From: Lysobacterales bacterium
GTDB lineage: Bacteria; Pseudomonadota; Gammaproteobacteria; Xanthomonadales; Xanthomonadaceae
DNA length: 11,932 nucleotides
Assembly (NCBI GenBank): GCA_015655035.1
Contig: JAATFS010000323.1
Span: 1-11,932, forward strand
Direction: 5' to 3'
The notes beneath the pieces are model-generated. The model made no database searches. It saw nothing but the letters and a program-made list of their open reading frames with translations, and had not been told where the DNA came from. A program made the position numbers and the translations under genes. Position 1 is the stretch's first letter. Every line of letters starts with the position of its first letter. Of the stretch, positions 1-6,266 are shown piece by piece.

Positions 1-704
1 GAGGTGCGTCGGCTGACGTTGACGAACACCTGATCGGGCTGGCCGTGCCCGGCCAGCAGCGAGACCACGGCCCGGCCGACGTCCAGTGCGCTGATCCATT
101 CCGGACAGACGGCCTTGGCCCCGCCCGGCACGCACACCGGCTGCTGCACCGAAAGCAGATGCACGCGCACGCGCAGTGGCTGGGCCTCTTCGTGCAGCAC
201 CTGCGCCAACATGCGCGTAGCCGCAGCGGCAATCGAGGTATCTCCGTGCGCGGCCCACGGGCGCGAGCCGCAAGGACTGCCGATCAACACATAACGCCCA
301 CCGGTCTCGTGTTCGGCAAGTAGCGGCAACAGGTGCCGGGCCGCCGCCAGATGCGGCAGCAGATCGCGTTGAAGACGGTGACGCAGCGCCGACACTGGCC
401 GGTCCAGCAAGCGCCCGGCCTTCAGCGGGCTGCCCAGGCTGGCAATCACCGCCGCCAGGGGCCGTGGACGCTGCGCTATCTCGCCGGCCAATGCTGCCGC
501 GGCGGCATCGTCGGCCACCGAGCCCGCCAAGGTGTCCAGCGCCGGCTCGCCGGCAAACTGTTCGCGCAATGCCTGCAACCGGGCATCGTTGCGGCCGACC
601 ACCAGCACCGGGCTACCCGCGTCCAGCAGCGCGGCCACCAGGCCGCTACCGACGATGCCGGTGCCACCAAGCACCAGGACTTCTGGCTGCGGCATCCCAG
701 TCAT
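1..704 (-). CDS. SDR-fold NAD(P)-binding protein, catalytic Tyr/Lys missing (3' end outside window)
   Basis: The reading frame opens at ATG 704 and stays open to the left edge (234 codons seen). The N-terminus is a Rossmann strand-turn-helix, VLVLGGTGIVGSG at residues 9-21, and the rest follows the plan of a short-chain dehydrogenase/reductase. The Ser of the triad is present (S143 in LIGSPCG). At the spacing where the family has Tyr (+13) and Lys (+17) there are T156 and A160, in DTSIAAAAT, so the YxxxK motif is absent. The nucleotide-binding motif is also atypical (TGxxGxG). A GGGAG lies 10 nt before ATG 704; an internal ATG at 695 has no better site. The gene is divergent from the LysR regulator, a common arrangement for a regulator and its target. 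It may bind NAD(P)(H) without SDR chemistry, act as a sensor, or use other residues. The family assignment is firm; the function is unknown. Confidence 0.85.
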   Translation of the reverse strand, partial: MTGMPQPEVLVLGGTGIVGSGLVAALLDAGSPVLVVGRNDARLQALREQFAGEPALDTLAGSVADDAAAAALAGEIAQRPRPLAAVIASLGSPLKAGRLLDRPVSALRHRLQRDLLPHLAAARHLLPLLAEHETGGRYVLIGSPCGSRPWAAHGDTSIAAAATRMLAQVLHEEAQPLRVRVHLLSVQQPVCVPGGAKAVCPEWISALDVGRAVVSLLAGHGQPDQVFVNVSRRT

Positions 705-830
705 GGGACTTTTACTCCCGAGGACGGGATAATCCCATTGGATGCGAGTTTGTTGGCCTGGCCCCGGACCCGCGTGAACCCGCCCCCGGCCTGCTGTTCT
801 GGCGACGCGCCGAATTGACGAGAATTGCTT

Positions 831-846
831 GAAAAAGCGCTTTTTC
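831..846. repeat. Perfect 16-bp palindrome
   Basis: GAAAAAGCGCTTTTTC is perfectly self-complementary with no spacer. It lies mid-way in the divergent SDR/LysR region. With no loop it would be a poor RNA hairpin, so a dimeric protein-binding site is the more likely reading. Confidence 0.6.
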
Positions 847-981
847 GCACGAAAGTGGCTGGATCGAACGCGCTTTCCAACGCTTCGCTACGATTCGGCG
901 CCAAGCCGAGAATCTTGCACAACCACATGATGGCGGCTCTGGATGAGGACATGGCGCATAAGCTAGGCCTCGAACTGGCAC

Positions 982-1009
982 TTGATTAGTCCGGATTTAG
1001 GGGAATAAT
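982..1009 (+). promoter_or_regulatory. Predicted sigma70-type promoter of the LysR gene
   Basis: TTGATT (982-987, 4/6 to TTGACA) is followed after 16 bp by AATAAT (1004-1009, 5/6 to TATAAT). The likely transcription start near 1016 would give a leader of about 42 nt. The -10 hexamer overlaps the GGGA-N7-TCCC dyad at 1001-1015, so a protein bound there would block polymerase, which fits negative autoregulation. Confidence 0.5.
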
Positions 1010-1057
1010 CGTCCCACAGACGGTCCAATACCTCGATCCCCGCAGAAGGCGCTACTC

Positions 1058-2098
1058 ATGGCTCACGATCTCAACGACACCCTCATCTTCGTCAAGGTGG
1101 TCGAACAGGGCAGTTTCATCGCGGCCGCCAACCTGCTCGGCCTGCCCAAGACCACCGTCAGCCGCAAGGTCCAGGAACTGGAAACGCGCCTGGGCGCACG
1201 GCTGTTGCATCGGACCACGCGGCGGATCGGCCTCACCGAGGCCGGTTCGATCTATCACGAACACTGCCAGCGCATCGCACGCGAGCTGGACGAGGCCGAA
1301 AGCGCGGTCGGCCAGTTGCAGTCCGGCCCGCGCGGCTGGCTGCGTTTCACTGTTCCCTACTCCATCGGGATCACCTGGATCTCGCCCTTGCTGGGCGAGT
1401 TCCACGCGCAATATCCGGAGATCCAGGTGGACATGCACCTGGGCAACGAAAAACTCGACCTGATCAGCGGCGAGGCCGACCTTGCCCTGCGCGTGGGCGC
1501 CCTGCCCGATTCCAACCTGGTCGCGCGCAAGCTGGGCAGCCTGCGTACGCAGGTATTCGCCAGCCCTGGCTACATCGAGCGCTATGGCGAACCGCTGCAC
1601 CCGGACGAGTTGCAGTTCCATCGCACGCTGGCCTTGCGCAAGAATCGCAACATCCACAACAACCGCTTCTTCTGGTCGCTCAGCGATGGCGCCGAGCTGC
1701 GCGAATTCCCGGTCAATCCACTGATGGTAGCCAACGATCCGGCGGCCCTAAACGGTGCGGTGGTGAGTGGCGAAGGCCTGCTGCTGACCGGCGATGTCAT
1801 GGCAAAACCCTACCTGCAAGCCGGCATGGTGCGCCGTGTGCTGGCCGGCTGGACCGGTCCGGAAGTCGATTTCAATGCGGTGTTCGCCGGCGGCCGGCTG
1901 GTCTCGCCGAAGGTGCGCGTCTTTGTCGATTTTCTGGTCGACAGACTCAACTTCGATGCCGACTACATGCTGACGCAATGCCCCGCGGCCAAGATCGCCG
2001 GACAACAGGCCTACGCTGAGACGGAGACCGAATGCGGCAGCGAGATAGGCCAGGCGCGCTCGGAAGGCAAGCGCATCCTGGAAACCGTCACGGCATGA
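1058..2098 (+). CDS. LysR-family transcriptional regulator
   Basis: A 346-aa LysR-type regulator of the CrgA/AaeR-like branch. Residues about 5-64 form the winged helix-turn-helix (FVKVVEQGSFIAAANLLGL, KTTVSRKVQELE, LGARLLHRTTRR). The periplasmic-binding-protein-like effector domain follows from about residue 90 (LRFTVPYSIG onward). Such proteins are cytoplasmic tetramers whose DNA binding changes with a small ligand; the ligand cannot be read here. The start at 1058 is supported by AGAAGG 8 nt upstream. The usual family fold ends near N298, and a further 48 polar residues follow, making the protein longer than the typical ~300 aa. The divergent SDR-like gene is its most likely target. The regulator family is certain; target and effector are inferred. 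Confidence 0.95.
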   Translation: MAHDLNDTLIFVKVVEQGSFIAAANLLGLPKTTVSRKVQELETRLGARLLHRTTRRIGLTEAGSIYHEHCQRIARELDEAESAVGQLQSGPRGWLRFTVPYSIGITWISPLLGEFHAQYPEIQVDMHLGNEKLDLISGEADLALRVGALPDSNLVARKLGSLRTQVFASPGYIERYGEPLHPDELQFHRTLALRKNRNIHNNRFFWSLSDGAELREFPVNPLMVANDPAALNGAVVSGEGLLLTGDVMAKPYLQAGMVRRVLAGWTGPEVDFNAVFAGGRLVSPKVRVFVDFLVDRLNFDADYMLTQCPAAKIAGQQAYAETETECGSEIGQARSEGKRILETVTA

Positions 2099-2189
2099 TC
2101 AGAGCTGCCGGATGCCGCGCAACGACGCGGATCCGATAGCGCTGATCGGCACACCGCCGCAACCCGTGTGCACGAGCATGCCCCCAATG

Positions 2190-2217
2190 AAGAAAGGCCG
2201 CTTACGCGGCCTTTCTT
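2190..2217. terminator. Bidirectional rho-independent terminator between convergent LysR and OmpA-family genes
   Basis: A perfect 12-bp stem (2190-2201 with 2206-2217) closes on a TTAC loop. The stem ends are A-rich on one side and T-rich on the other, so each strand has a T-rich 3' arm. It lies 91 nt after the regulator's stop and 20 nt after the lipoprotein's stop, serving both convergent genes. Confidence 0.9.
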
Positions 2218-2236
2218 TGCTTGCAACCGCAGCGGA

Positions 2237-2959
2237 TCAATGCACGCCGGAAGCGTTGCTGCCGTCCGCACGCAGCGGGATCAAGCGGATCTCGACACGG
2301 CGATTCTTCGCGCGACCCGCATCGGTGCCGTTGTCGGCAATCGGATAGTTCTTGCCGGCACCCAGCGTCTCCATGCGCTCGCGCTGCACGCCCTGCCCTG
2401 CCAGATACTGCGCCACCGAACTGGCGCGCTGCTCGGACAGGCGCTGGTTGACCGCGTCGCTGCCGACACTGTCGGTATGGCCGACCACTTCGATCATGGT
2501 CTGGTTGTATTCCTTCAACGTCGATGCCACGCCATTGAGCGCCGAGTAGAACTGCGGCTTCAGCGCAGACTTGCCGAAATCGAAGGTGATGCCGTCGGGC
2601 AGATTGAGCGTGATGTTGTCACCCTCGCGCTGCACGTCGATACCGGTGTTGGCGGTGCGCTCGCGCAGCGCGCGCTCCTGGCGATCCTGGTAGTTACCGA
2701 CCGCCGCACCGCTGAGCGCGCCGATACCGGCGCCGATCATCGCGTGCTGGCGACGCTCGGTGGCGCTGTCGCCGGTGAGCAAACCTGCCACCACGCCTAC
2801 GGCGGTACCGATCAATGCGCTGCGTCCGGTACGGTTCTGCTGCTGCGTGGAATTGCCGTTCTGGTCGCTCTGCACATAGGAACCGCCGGTGGCGCAGGCG
2901 GAAAGCGTGAGGGCGCTGACCAACGCAACGGAGACGCATTTGCTGGCTGCTCGGAACAT
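2237..2959 (-). CDS. OmpA-family peptidoglycan-associated lipoprotein with glycine-zipper domain (YiaD-like)
   Basis: A 240-aa outer-membrane lipoprotein. Residues 1-21 are a lipoprotein signal peptide with lipobox LSAC and lipidated C22; Ala at +2 predicts outer-membrane sorting. Residues about 48-90 are a glycine-zipper segment (GTAVGVVAG, AMIGAGIGALSGAAVGN). Residues about 115-228 are an OmpA C-terminal domain that grips peptidoglycan: GHTDSVGSDAVNQRLSEQRA carries D163 and R178, spaced 15 apart like the diaminopimelate-binding D271/R286 of E. coli OmpA. This is the domain order of E. coli YiaD. The start at 2959 follows GGAGAAG by 4 nt; the longer upstream frame has no such support. The likely role is tethering the outer membrane to the wall. 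It shares an upstream element with the other glycine-zipper gene in this window. Confidence 0.93.
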   Translation of the reverse strand: MFRAASKCVSVALVSALTLSACATGGSYVQSDQNGNSTQQQNRTGRSALIGTAVGVVAGLLTGDSATERRQHAMIGAGIGALSGAAVGNYQDRQERALRERTANTGIDVQREGDNITLNLPDGITFDFGKSALKPQFYSALNGVASTLKEYNQTMIEVVGHTDSVGSDAVNQRLSEQRASSVAQYLAGQGVQRERMETLGAGKNYPIADNGTDAGRAKNRRVEIRLIPLRADGSNASGVH

Positions 2960-2975
2960 GGTTCTTCTCCTTTTC

Positions 2976-2990
2976 GCCGGCCGGGCCGGC
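2976..2990 (-). other. GC-only hairpin in the leader of the OmpA-family lipoprotein gene
   Basis: On the minus strand GCCGGC-CCG-GCCGGC can fold as a 6-bp all-GC stem with a 3-nt loop. It ends 9 nt before the GGAGAAG ribosome-binding site. It may affect mRNA stability or access to the ribosome-binding site; only the structure is visible. Confidence 0.4.
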
Positions 2991-3074
2991 TCTGATCTCG
3001 GCCCCGAGCATAAACAGCCGCACGCGATTGCGGTATGAGAAAACCGCCAAAACAGCACTCGGCTTCTACCCGCA

Positions 3075-3090
3075 TTCAGGAAAACGTTTA
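3075..3090 (-). promoter_or_regulatory. Putative shared upstream element, copy 1 (before OmpA-family lipoprotein)
   Basis: On the minus strand it reads TAAACGTTTTCCTGAA, 116 nt upstream of ATG 2959 and 12 nt past the phrB stop codon. A near-identical element, TAAGCGTTTCCTGAA, lies 110 nt upstream of the glycine-zipper gene at 10605-10619 in the same orientation. Matching sequence, orientation and distance suggest a common regulatory site or promoter part; the factor is unknown. Confidence 0.4.
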
Positions 3091-3101
3091 CCGGCGCAGG
3101 T

Positions 3102-4514
3102 TCAGCCGCGCGTACGTGCATAGGCCGACAATGCCGCTTCGCGCCCCTGTGCAAGATCGACGATGGGCACGCGCGGATAATCCGGCGCGTGCCGCGCCAG
3201 CGACTGCGGATACAGCCATGGCGCAAAGCGTTCCTGGGATGCAAGCCCGGCCAGCTCCGGTACCCAGCGGGCGATGTAGCGCGCATCGGGTTCGAATTTC
3301 TGTGCCTGCGTCACCGGATTGAAAATGCGGAAATACGGTGCCGCATCGGCCCCGGTGCCCGCTACCCATTGCCAGCCCAGCGTGTTGTTGGCCAGATCCG
3401 CATCCACCAAGGTATCCCAGAACCAGCGCGCGCCGGTTCGCCAATGCACGCGCAGATGCTTGCACAGCAGGCTGGCGACGAGCATGCGCACACGGCTGTG
3501 CATCCAGCCGGTATGCCAGAGTTCGCGCATGCCGGCATCGACGATGGGAATGCCGGTACGCCCGCGCTGCCACGCCTCCAGCGCTTCGGGTGCGGTAGAC
3601 CACGCGAACGTATCGAAGCGCGGATTGAGGTTGCGATCGACGCTTTCCGGAAAATGATGCAACAGGTGATGGGCGAACTCGCGCCACCCCAGTTGCCGGA
3701 TATAGCCATCGATCTGCGCAGCATTGGCCGCGCAGCGATGCTTCTCCAGTTCGGCGCAGATGCGCCACGGCGTGAGCTCGCCGAAATGCAGATGCGGCGA
3801 CAGCAGCGAGGTACCGCTGCGATCAGGACGATCGCGCCCCTGCGGGTAATTGCTTAGTGCCCCCTCGACGAATACCTCCAACGCCTCATCGGCACCCGCC
3901 GGCCCAGGGCGCCAATGCTCCCAGAAGCCGGCGTCCCAACCGCGTGCAGGACGCAGCCCCAGCTCGATCTGATCGCTGCTTAATGTCGGCGGCGGCGCCG
4001 GCAATCGCTGCGGCGGCGCCAGCGGCGTCGGCGGACTCCACCGGGTCAATGCGTTGCGCCAGAACGGGGTAAATACCCGATACGGGGCGCCCTGCCCAGT
4101 GGCCAGGTTCCATGGCTCGAACAACAAGGCGCCATTGAAGCTCTCCGCAGTCACGCCCTGCTCGCGCAATGCACGTTTGACGGTGGCATCACGCATCTGC
4201 ACAGCGGGCTCGTAGCGGCGATGCCAATACACCGCTACCGCACCGGTCTCGGCAATGATTCGCTCCAGCGTTTCGAGGCTGCCGCCCCGGCGCACCAGCA
4301 AATCTGAACCCCGTGTTCGCAGTTCCACCTGCAAGGCCAGCAGCGCGCGATGCAGCCATGCGCGCGAGGCCGCTCCCGCAGCCCAGTCACCCTCCTCCTC
4401 CGGCGCGTGGATATAGACCGGGATGGGCACATGACCGGCATCGATCGCCGCACCCAGCGCGGCATGGTCGTCCAGCCGCAGGTCGCGGCGGAACCAGACG
4501 ATGGCGTGGCTCAT
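3102..4514 (-). CDS. phrB: Deoxyribodipyrimidine photolyase (class I CPD photolyase)
   Basis: A 470-aa enzyme, close to the 472 aa of E. coli PhrB, that uses blue/near-UV light and reduced FAD to split cyclobutane pyrimidine dimers. Residues 1 to ~130 are the antenna-binding alpha/beta domain (IVWFRRDLRLDDH). A Pro-rich linker spans about 160-178. The FAD-binding helical domain follows, with TSLLSPHLHFGE (235-246), GRTGIPIVDAGMRELW (318-333) and the DADLANN...GWQW block. Numbering runs one behind E. coli, giving a complete electron-transfer Trp triad W305, W358, W381 and the FAD-contacting N377 (E. coli N378). These residues favour true photolyase over a plant-type cryptochrome. Start 4514 has GGAG 5 nt upstream; a TTG 24 nt further upstream is less likely. 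Located downstream of dnaB but separated by a hairpin. Confidence 0.96.
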   Translation of the reverse strand: MSHAIVWFRRDLRLDDHAALGAAIDAGHVPIPVYIHAPEEEGDWAAGAASRAWLHRALLALQVELRTRGSDLLVRRGGSLETLERIIAETGAVAVYWHRRYEPAVQMRDATVKRALREQGVTAESFNGALLFEPWNLATGQGAPYRVFTPFWRNALTRWSPPTPLAPPQRLPAPPPTLSSDQIELGLRPARGWDAGFWEHWRPGPAGADEALEVFVEGALSNYPQGRDRPDRSGTSLLSPHLHFGELTPWRICAELEKHRCAANAAQIDGYIRQLGWREFAHHLLHHFPESVDRNLNPRFDTFAWSTAPEALEAWQRGRTGIPIVDAGMRELWHTGWMHSRVRMLVASLLCKHLRVHWRTGARWFWDTLVDADLANNTLGWQWVAGTGADAAPYFRIFNPVTQAQKFEPDARYIARWVPELAGLASQERFAPWLYPQSLARHAPDYPRVPIVDLAQGREAALSAYARTRG

Positions 4515-4617
4515 TCGATCTCCGGGAAAACGCCGCAAACGGGAGCGGGAACCTTAACGCACCGACACTGTCGCGCTCGTCATCACGCGTCCACCTGCCG
4601 TCACCTACTCCCGCGCA

Positions 4618-4650
4618 GCCGCGCCCAGCTGCACACAGCCCGGGCGCGGC
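4618..4650 (-). terminator. Strong hairpin immediately after the dnaB stop codon
   Basis: A perfect 9-bp GC stem (4618-4626 with 4642-4650) begins at the base after the TAA. An inner GCTG/CAGC stem (4628-4631 with 4636-4639) continues the fold. No T-run follows on the minus strand, so it is an imperfect intrinsic terminator, or a 3'-end stabiliser, between dnaB and phrB. Confidence 0.55.
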
Positions 4651-6075
4651 TTACTCGAAGCTGCCTACCGAATCGTGCGCCAGGTTGTCGAAACGGGTGT
4701 ACTCGCCGAAGAACTTGAGCTTGCACGAGCCGGTCGGACCACCACGGTGCTTGCCGATGATGATCTCGGCCAGGCCCTTGTCCGGCGAGTTTTCCTTGTT
4801 GTAGTAGTCGTCGCGATAGATGAACACGATCATGTCCGCGTCCTGCTCGATAGCGCCGGATTCGCGCAAGTCGGCCATCACCGGGCGCTTGTCGGTACGC
4901 GTTTCCAGCGAGCGGTTGAGCTGCGACAGTGCGATCACGGGTACGTTCAACTCCTTCGCCAGGCCCTTGAGCGAGCGCGAGATCTCCGAAATTTCGGTTG
5001 CGCGGTTCTCGCTGTTGCCCGGCACCGACATCAGCTGCAGGTAGTCGATCACGATCAGGCCCAGGTCGTGCTCGCGCTTCAATCGGCGGCACTTGGAGCG
5101 CAGCACTTCCGGCGACACGCCCGGCGTGTCGTCGATGAAGATCTTGGTTTCCTTCAGCATCTTGATCGCGCCGGTGACGCGCGCCCAGTCCTCGTCCTCG
5201 AGCTGGCCGGTACGCAGCCGTTGCGCATTGATACGGCCATTGGACGAAATCAGGCGCATCGCCAGCTGCGAGGCCGACATTTCCATCGAGAACACCGCCA
5301 CGCCCTTCTTGGACTTGATCGCGGCGTATTCGGCGATGTTCAGCGCGAAGGTGGTCTTGCCCATCGCCGGACGCGCCGCCAGGATGATCAGGTCGGTCGG
5401 CTGCAGGCCGGCGGTCATCGCGTCGAAGTCGTTGTAGCCGGTCGGCAGGCCAGTGATGTTGCCACCGTTCTCGAAGCGGCTGCGCAGCTCCTCGAAGGCA
5501 TCTTTCAGCGCCCCGGGCATCGCCACGAAATCGGTCCGGCCACGCGCGCCGGCCTCGGCGATCTTGAACACCGCCTTCTCGGCGCACGCCAGCAGCTCCA
5601 CGCTCTCGCGTCCCTCCGGCTGGAAGCCATCGTTGACGATGGTGGTGCCAACCTCGATCAGCTGCCGCAGCACCGCCTTGTCGCGCACGATTTCGGCATA
5701 TGCGGCGATATTGGCGGCCGAAGGCGTGGTGCTGGCGAGCTCGATCAGGTAGGCACCGTCGCCGACCTGCTCCAGCTTGCCCTGCGATTCGAACCATTCG
5801 CCCAGGGTCACGACGTCGAACGGCCGGCCTTTCTCGGCCAGTTCGCGCACCGCCCTGTAGATCAGGCGATGGTCGCGCCGATAGAAATCGTTCTCGGTGA
5901 GCTGGTCGTTGACCTTGTCGAACGCATCCGGCGCCAGCATCAGGCCACCCAGCACGGCCTGCTCGGCTTCTACCGAATGCGGCGGCACCCGCAACTGGTC
6001 GATGCGCATGTCGCCACGCTCGTCGTCGTCACGATCTCTATTGCGGTTGGAACGGAAGCCTGGGCGCGCGGACAT
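4651..6075 (-). CDS. dnaB: Replicative DNA helicase DnaB
   Basis: A 474-aa hexameric 5'-3' helicase that unwinds the replication fork and recruits primase. The N-terminal helical domain covers about 24-125 (RVPPHSVEAEQAVLGGLM). The RecA-like C-terminal domain starts near 205. Walker A RPAMGKTT is at 235-242, the catalytic Glu region FSMEMS at 262-267 (E265), Walker B LIVIDYLQL at 340-348, the conserved DLRESGAIEQDAD at 402-414, and the arginine-finger region KHRGGPTG at 442-449. Length is close to E. coli DnaB (471 aa) and there is no intein at the usual Walker-A position. The first 22 residues are charged and Arg/Asp-rich. Start 6075 has GGAG 11 nt upstream; an in-frame ATG at 6009 (MRIDQLR) is a possible alternative. 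A DnaA box lies upstream at 6163-6171. Confidence 0.98.
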   Translation of the reverse strand: MSARPGFRSNRNRDRDDDERGDMRIDQLRVPPHSVEAEQAVLGGLMLAPDAFDKVNDQLTENDFYRRDHRLIYRAVRELAEKGRPFDVVTLGEWFESQGKLEQVGDGAYLIELASTTPSAANIAAYAEIVRDKAVLRQLIEVGTTIVNDGFQPEGRESVELLACAEKAVFKIAEAGARGRTDFVAMPGALKDAFEELRSRFENGGNITGLPTGYNDFDAMTAGLQPTDLIILAARPAMGKTTFALNIAEYAAIKSKKGVAVFSMEMSASQLAMRLISSNGRINAQRLRTGQLEDEDWARVTGAIKMLKETKIFIDDTPGVSPEVLRSKCRRLKREHDLGLIVIDYLQLMSVPGNSENRATEISEISRSLKGLAKELNVPVIALSQLNRSLETRTDKRPVMADLRESGAIEQDADMIVFIYRDDYYNKENSPDKGLAEIIIGKHRGGPTGSCKLKFFGEYTRFDNLAHDSVGSFE

Positions 6076-6162
6076 GGAACGGACAACTCCTGCGGCATGG
6101 GCGCCGCCTTGAACCTGGGCTCATGTTAGTCAGCCAGGCGGTGCACAGGCGACGGAACAAGC

Positions 6163-6171
6163 TGTGGATAA
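6163..6171 (-). promoter_or_regulatory. Perfect DnaA box upstream of dnaB
   Basis: The minus strand reads TTATCCACA, an exact match to the strict DnaA box TTATNCACA. It lies 88 nt upstream of the dnaB start codon, in the only intergenic space before the gene. It is flanked by two copies of CGGTGCACA (6139-6147 and 6173-6181). DnaA control of dnaB transcription here is an inference. Confidence 0.55.
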
Positions 6172-6193
6172 CCGGTGCACATCGTGCCCCGAT

Positions 6194-6234
6194 GGTCTCT
6201 CAGGAAATGAGACCGGCGCCCGATCAGGCGCCGG
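6194..6234 (-). terminator. Terminator-like hairpin after FMN reductase, with an overlapping alternative hairpin
   Basis: The arms CCGGCGCC (6213-6220) and GGCGCCGG (6227-6234) form a perfect 8-bp stem with a 6-nt loop. On the minus strand it is followed by the modestly T-rich TCTCATTTCC. A second pair, GGTCTC (6194-6199) and GAGACC (6209-6214), shares two bases with the first, so the two cannot fully form together. The first is probably the 3' end of the FMN reductase transcript. Confidence 0.6.
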
Positions 6235-6266
6235 AAGTCGATTATCGCAGATGTGGCCCCCGCGAC

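Larger units (their letters stand above)
705..1057. promoter_or_regulatory. Divergent control region between SDR-like gene and LysR regulator
   Basis: This 353-bp stretch has no convincing gene. It holds several inverted repeats: TCCCA-N4-TGGGA (695-708, overlapping the SDR start codon), GGGA-N7-TCCC (705-719), GGGATAATCCC (726-736), a perfect 16-bp palindrome (831-846) and a second GGGA-N7-TCCC (1001-1015). Two GAATTG copies sit 10 bp apart (812-817 and 822-827). LysR-type regulators typically bind dyad sites between themselves and a divergent target, so some of these may be operators. That is inference, since no site has been shown to bind anything. Confidence 0.5.

Noticed and set aside
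701..952. 83-codon minus-strand frame overlapping the SDR start
   Set aside because: It has no ribosome-binding site, crosses all the inverted repeats of the control region, and has unremarkable composition; probably chance.
825..989. Possible 54-aa gene (TTG start) in the SDR/LysR intergenic region
   Set aside because: It has a weak start signal, codons rare in the neighbours (AGA, CTA, AAA, CTT), overlap with the palindrome and the predicted LysR -35, and no similarity I recognise. It cannot be wholly excluded.
2168..2995. 275-codon open frame on the plus strand, opposite the OmpA-family lipoprotein
   Set aside because: It runs through the terminator and across the lipoprotein gene, and has low-complexity Ala/Arg/Gly composition.
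3987..4035. Repeated GCGGCGGCGCC within phrB
   Set aside because: It is explained by the Pro/Ala-rich linker between the antenna and FAD domains and by GC codon preference.
4651..6075. Intein or insertion within dnaB
   Set aside because: DnaB often hosts inteins, so the Walker A region was read closely; the 474-aa frame is of normal length and continuous.
4675..6129. 484-codon open frame on the plus strand, opposite dnaB
   Set aside because: It is antisense to a certain gene. Long antisense frames are expected in GC-rich coding DNA, and its translation is Arg/His/Gln-rich with no recognisable motif.
6139..6147. CGGTGCACA repeats as additional DnaA boxes
   Set aside because: They match TTATNCACA at only 6 of 9 positions, missing the leading TTA. 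They are reported as repeats, not as DnaA sites.
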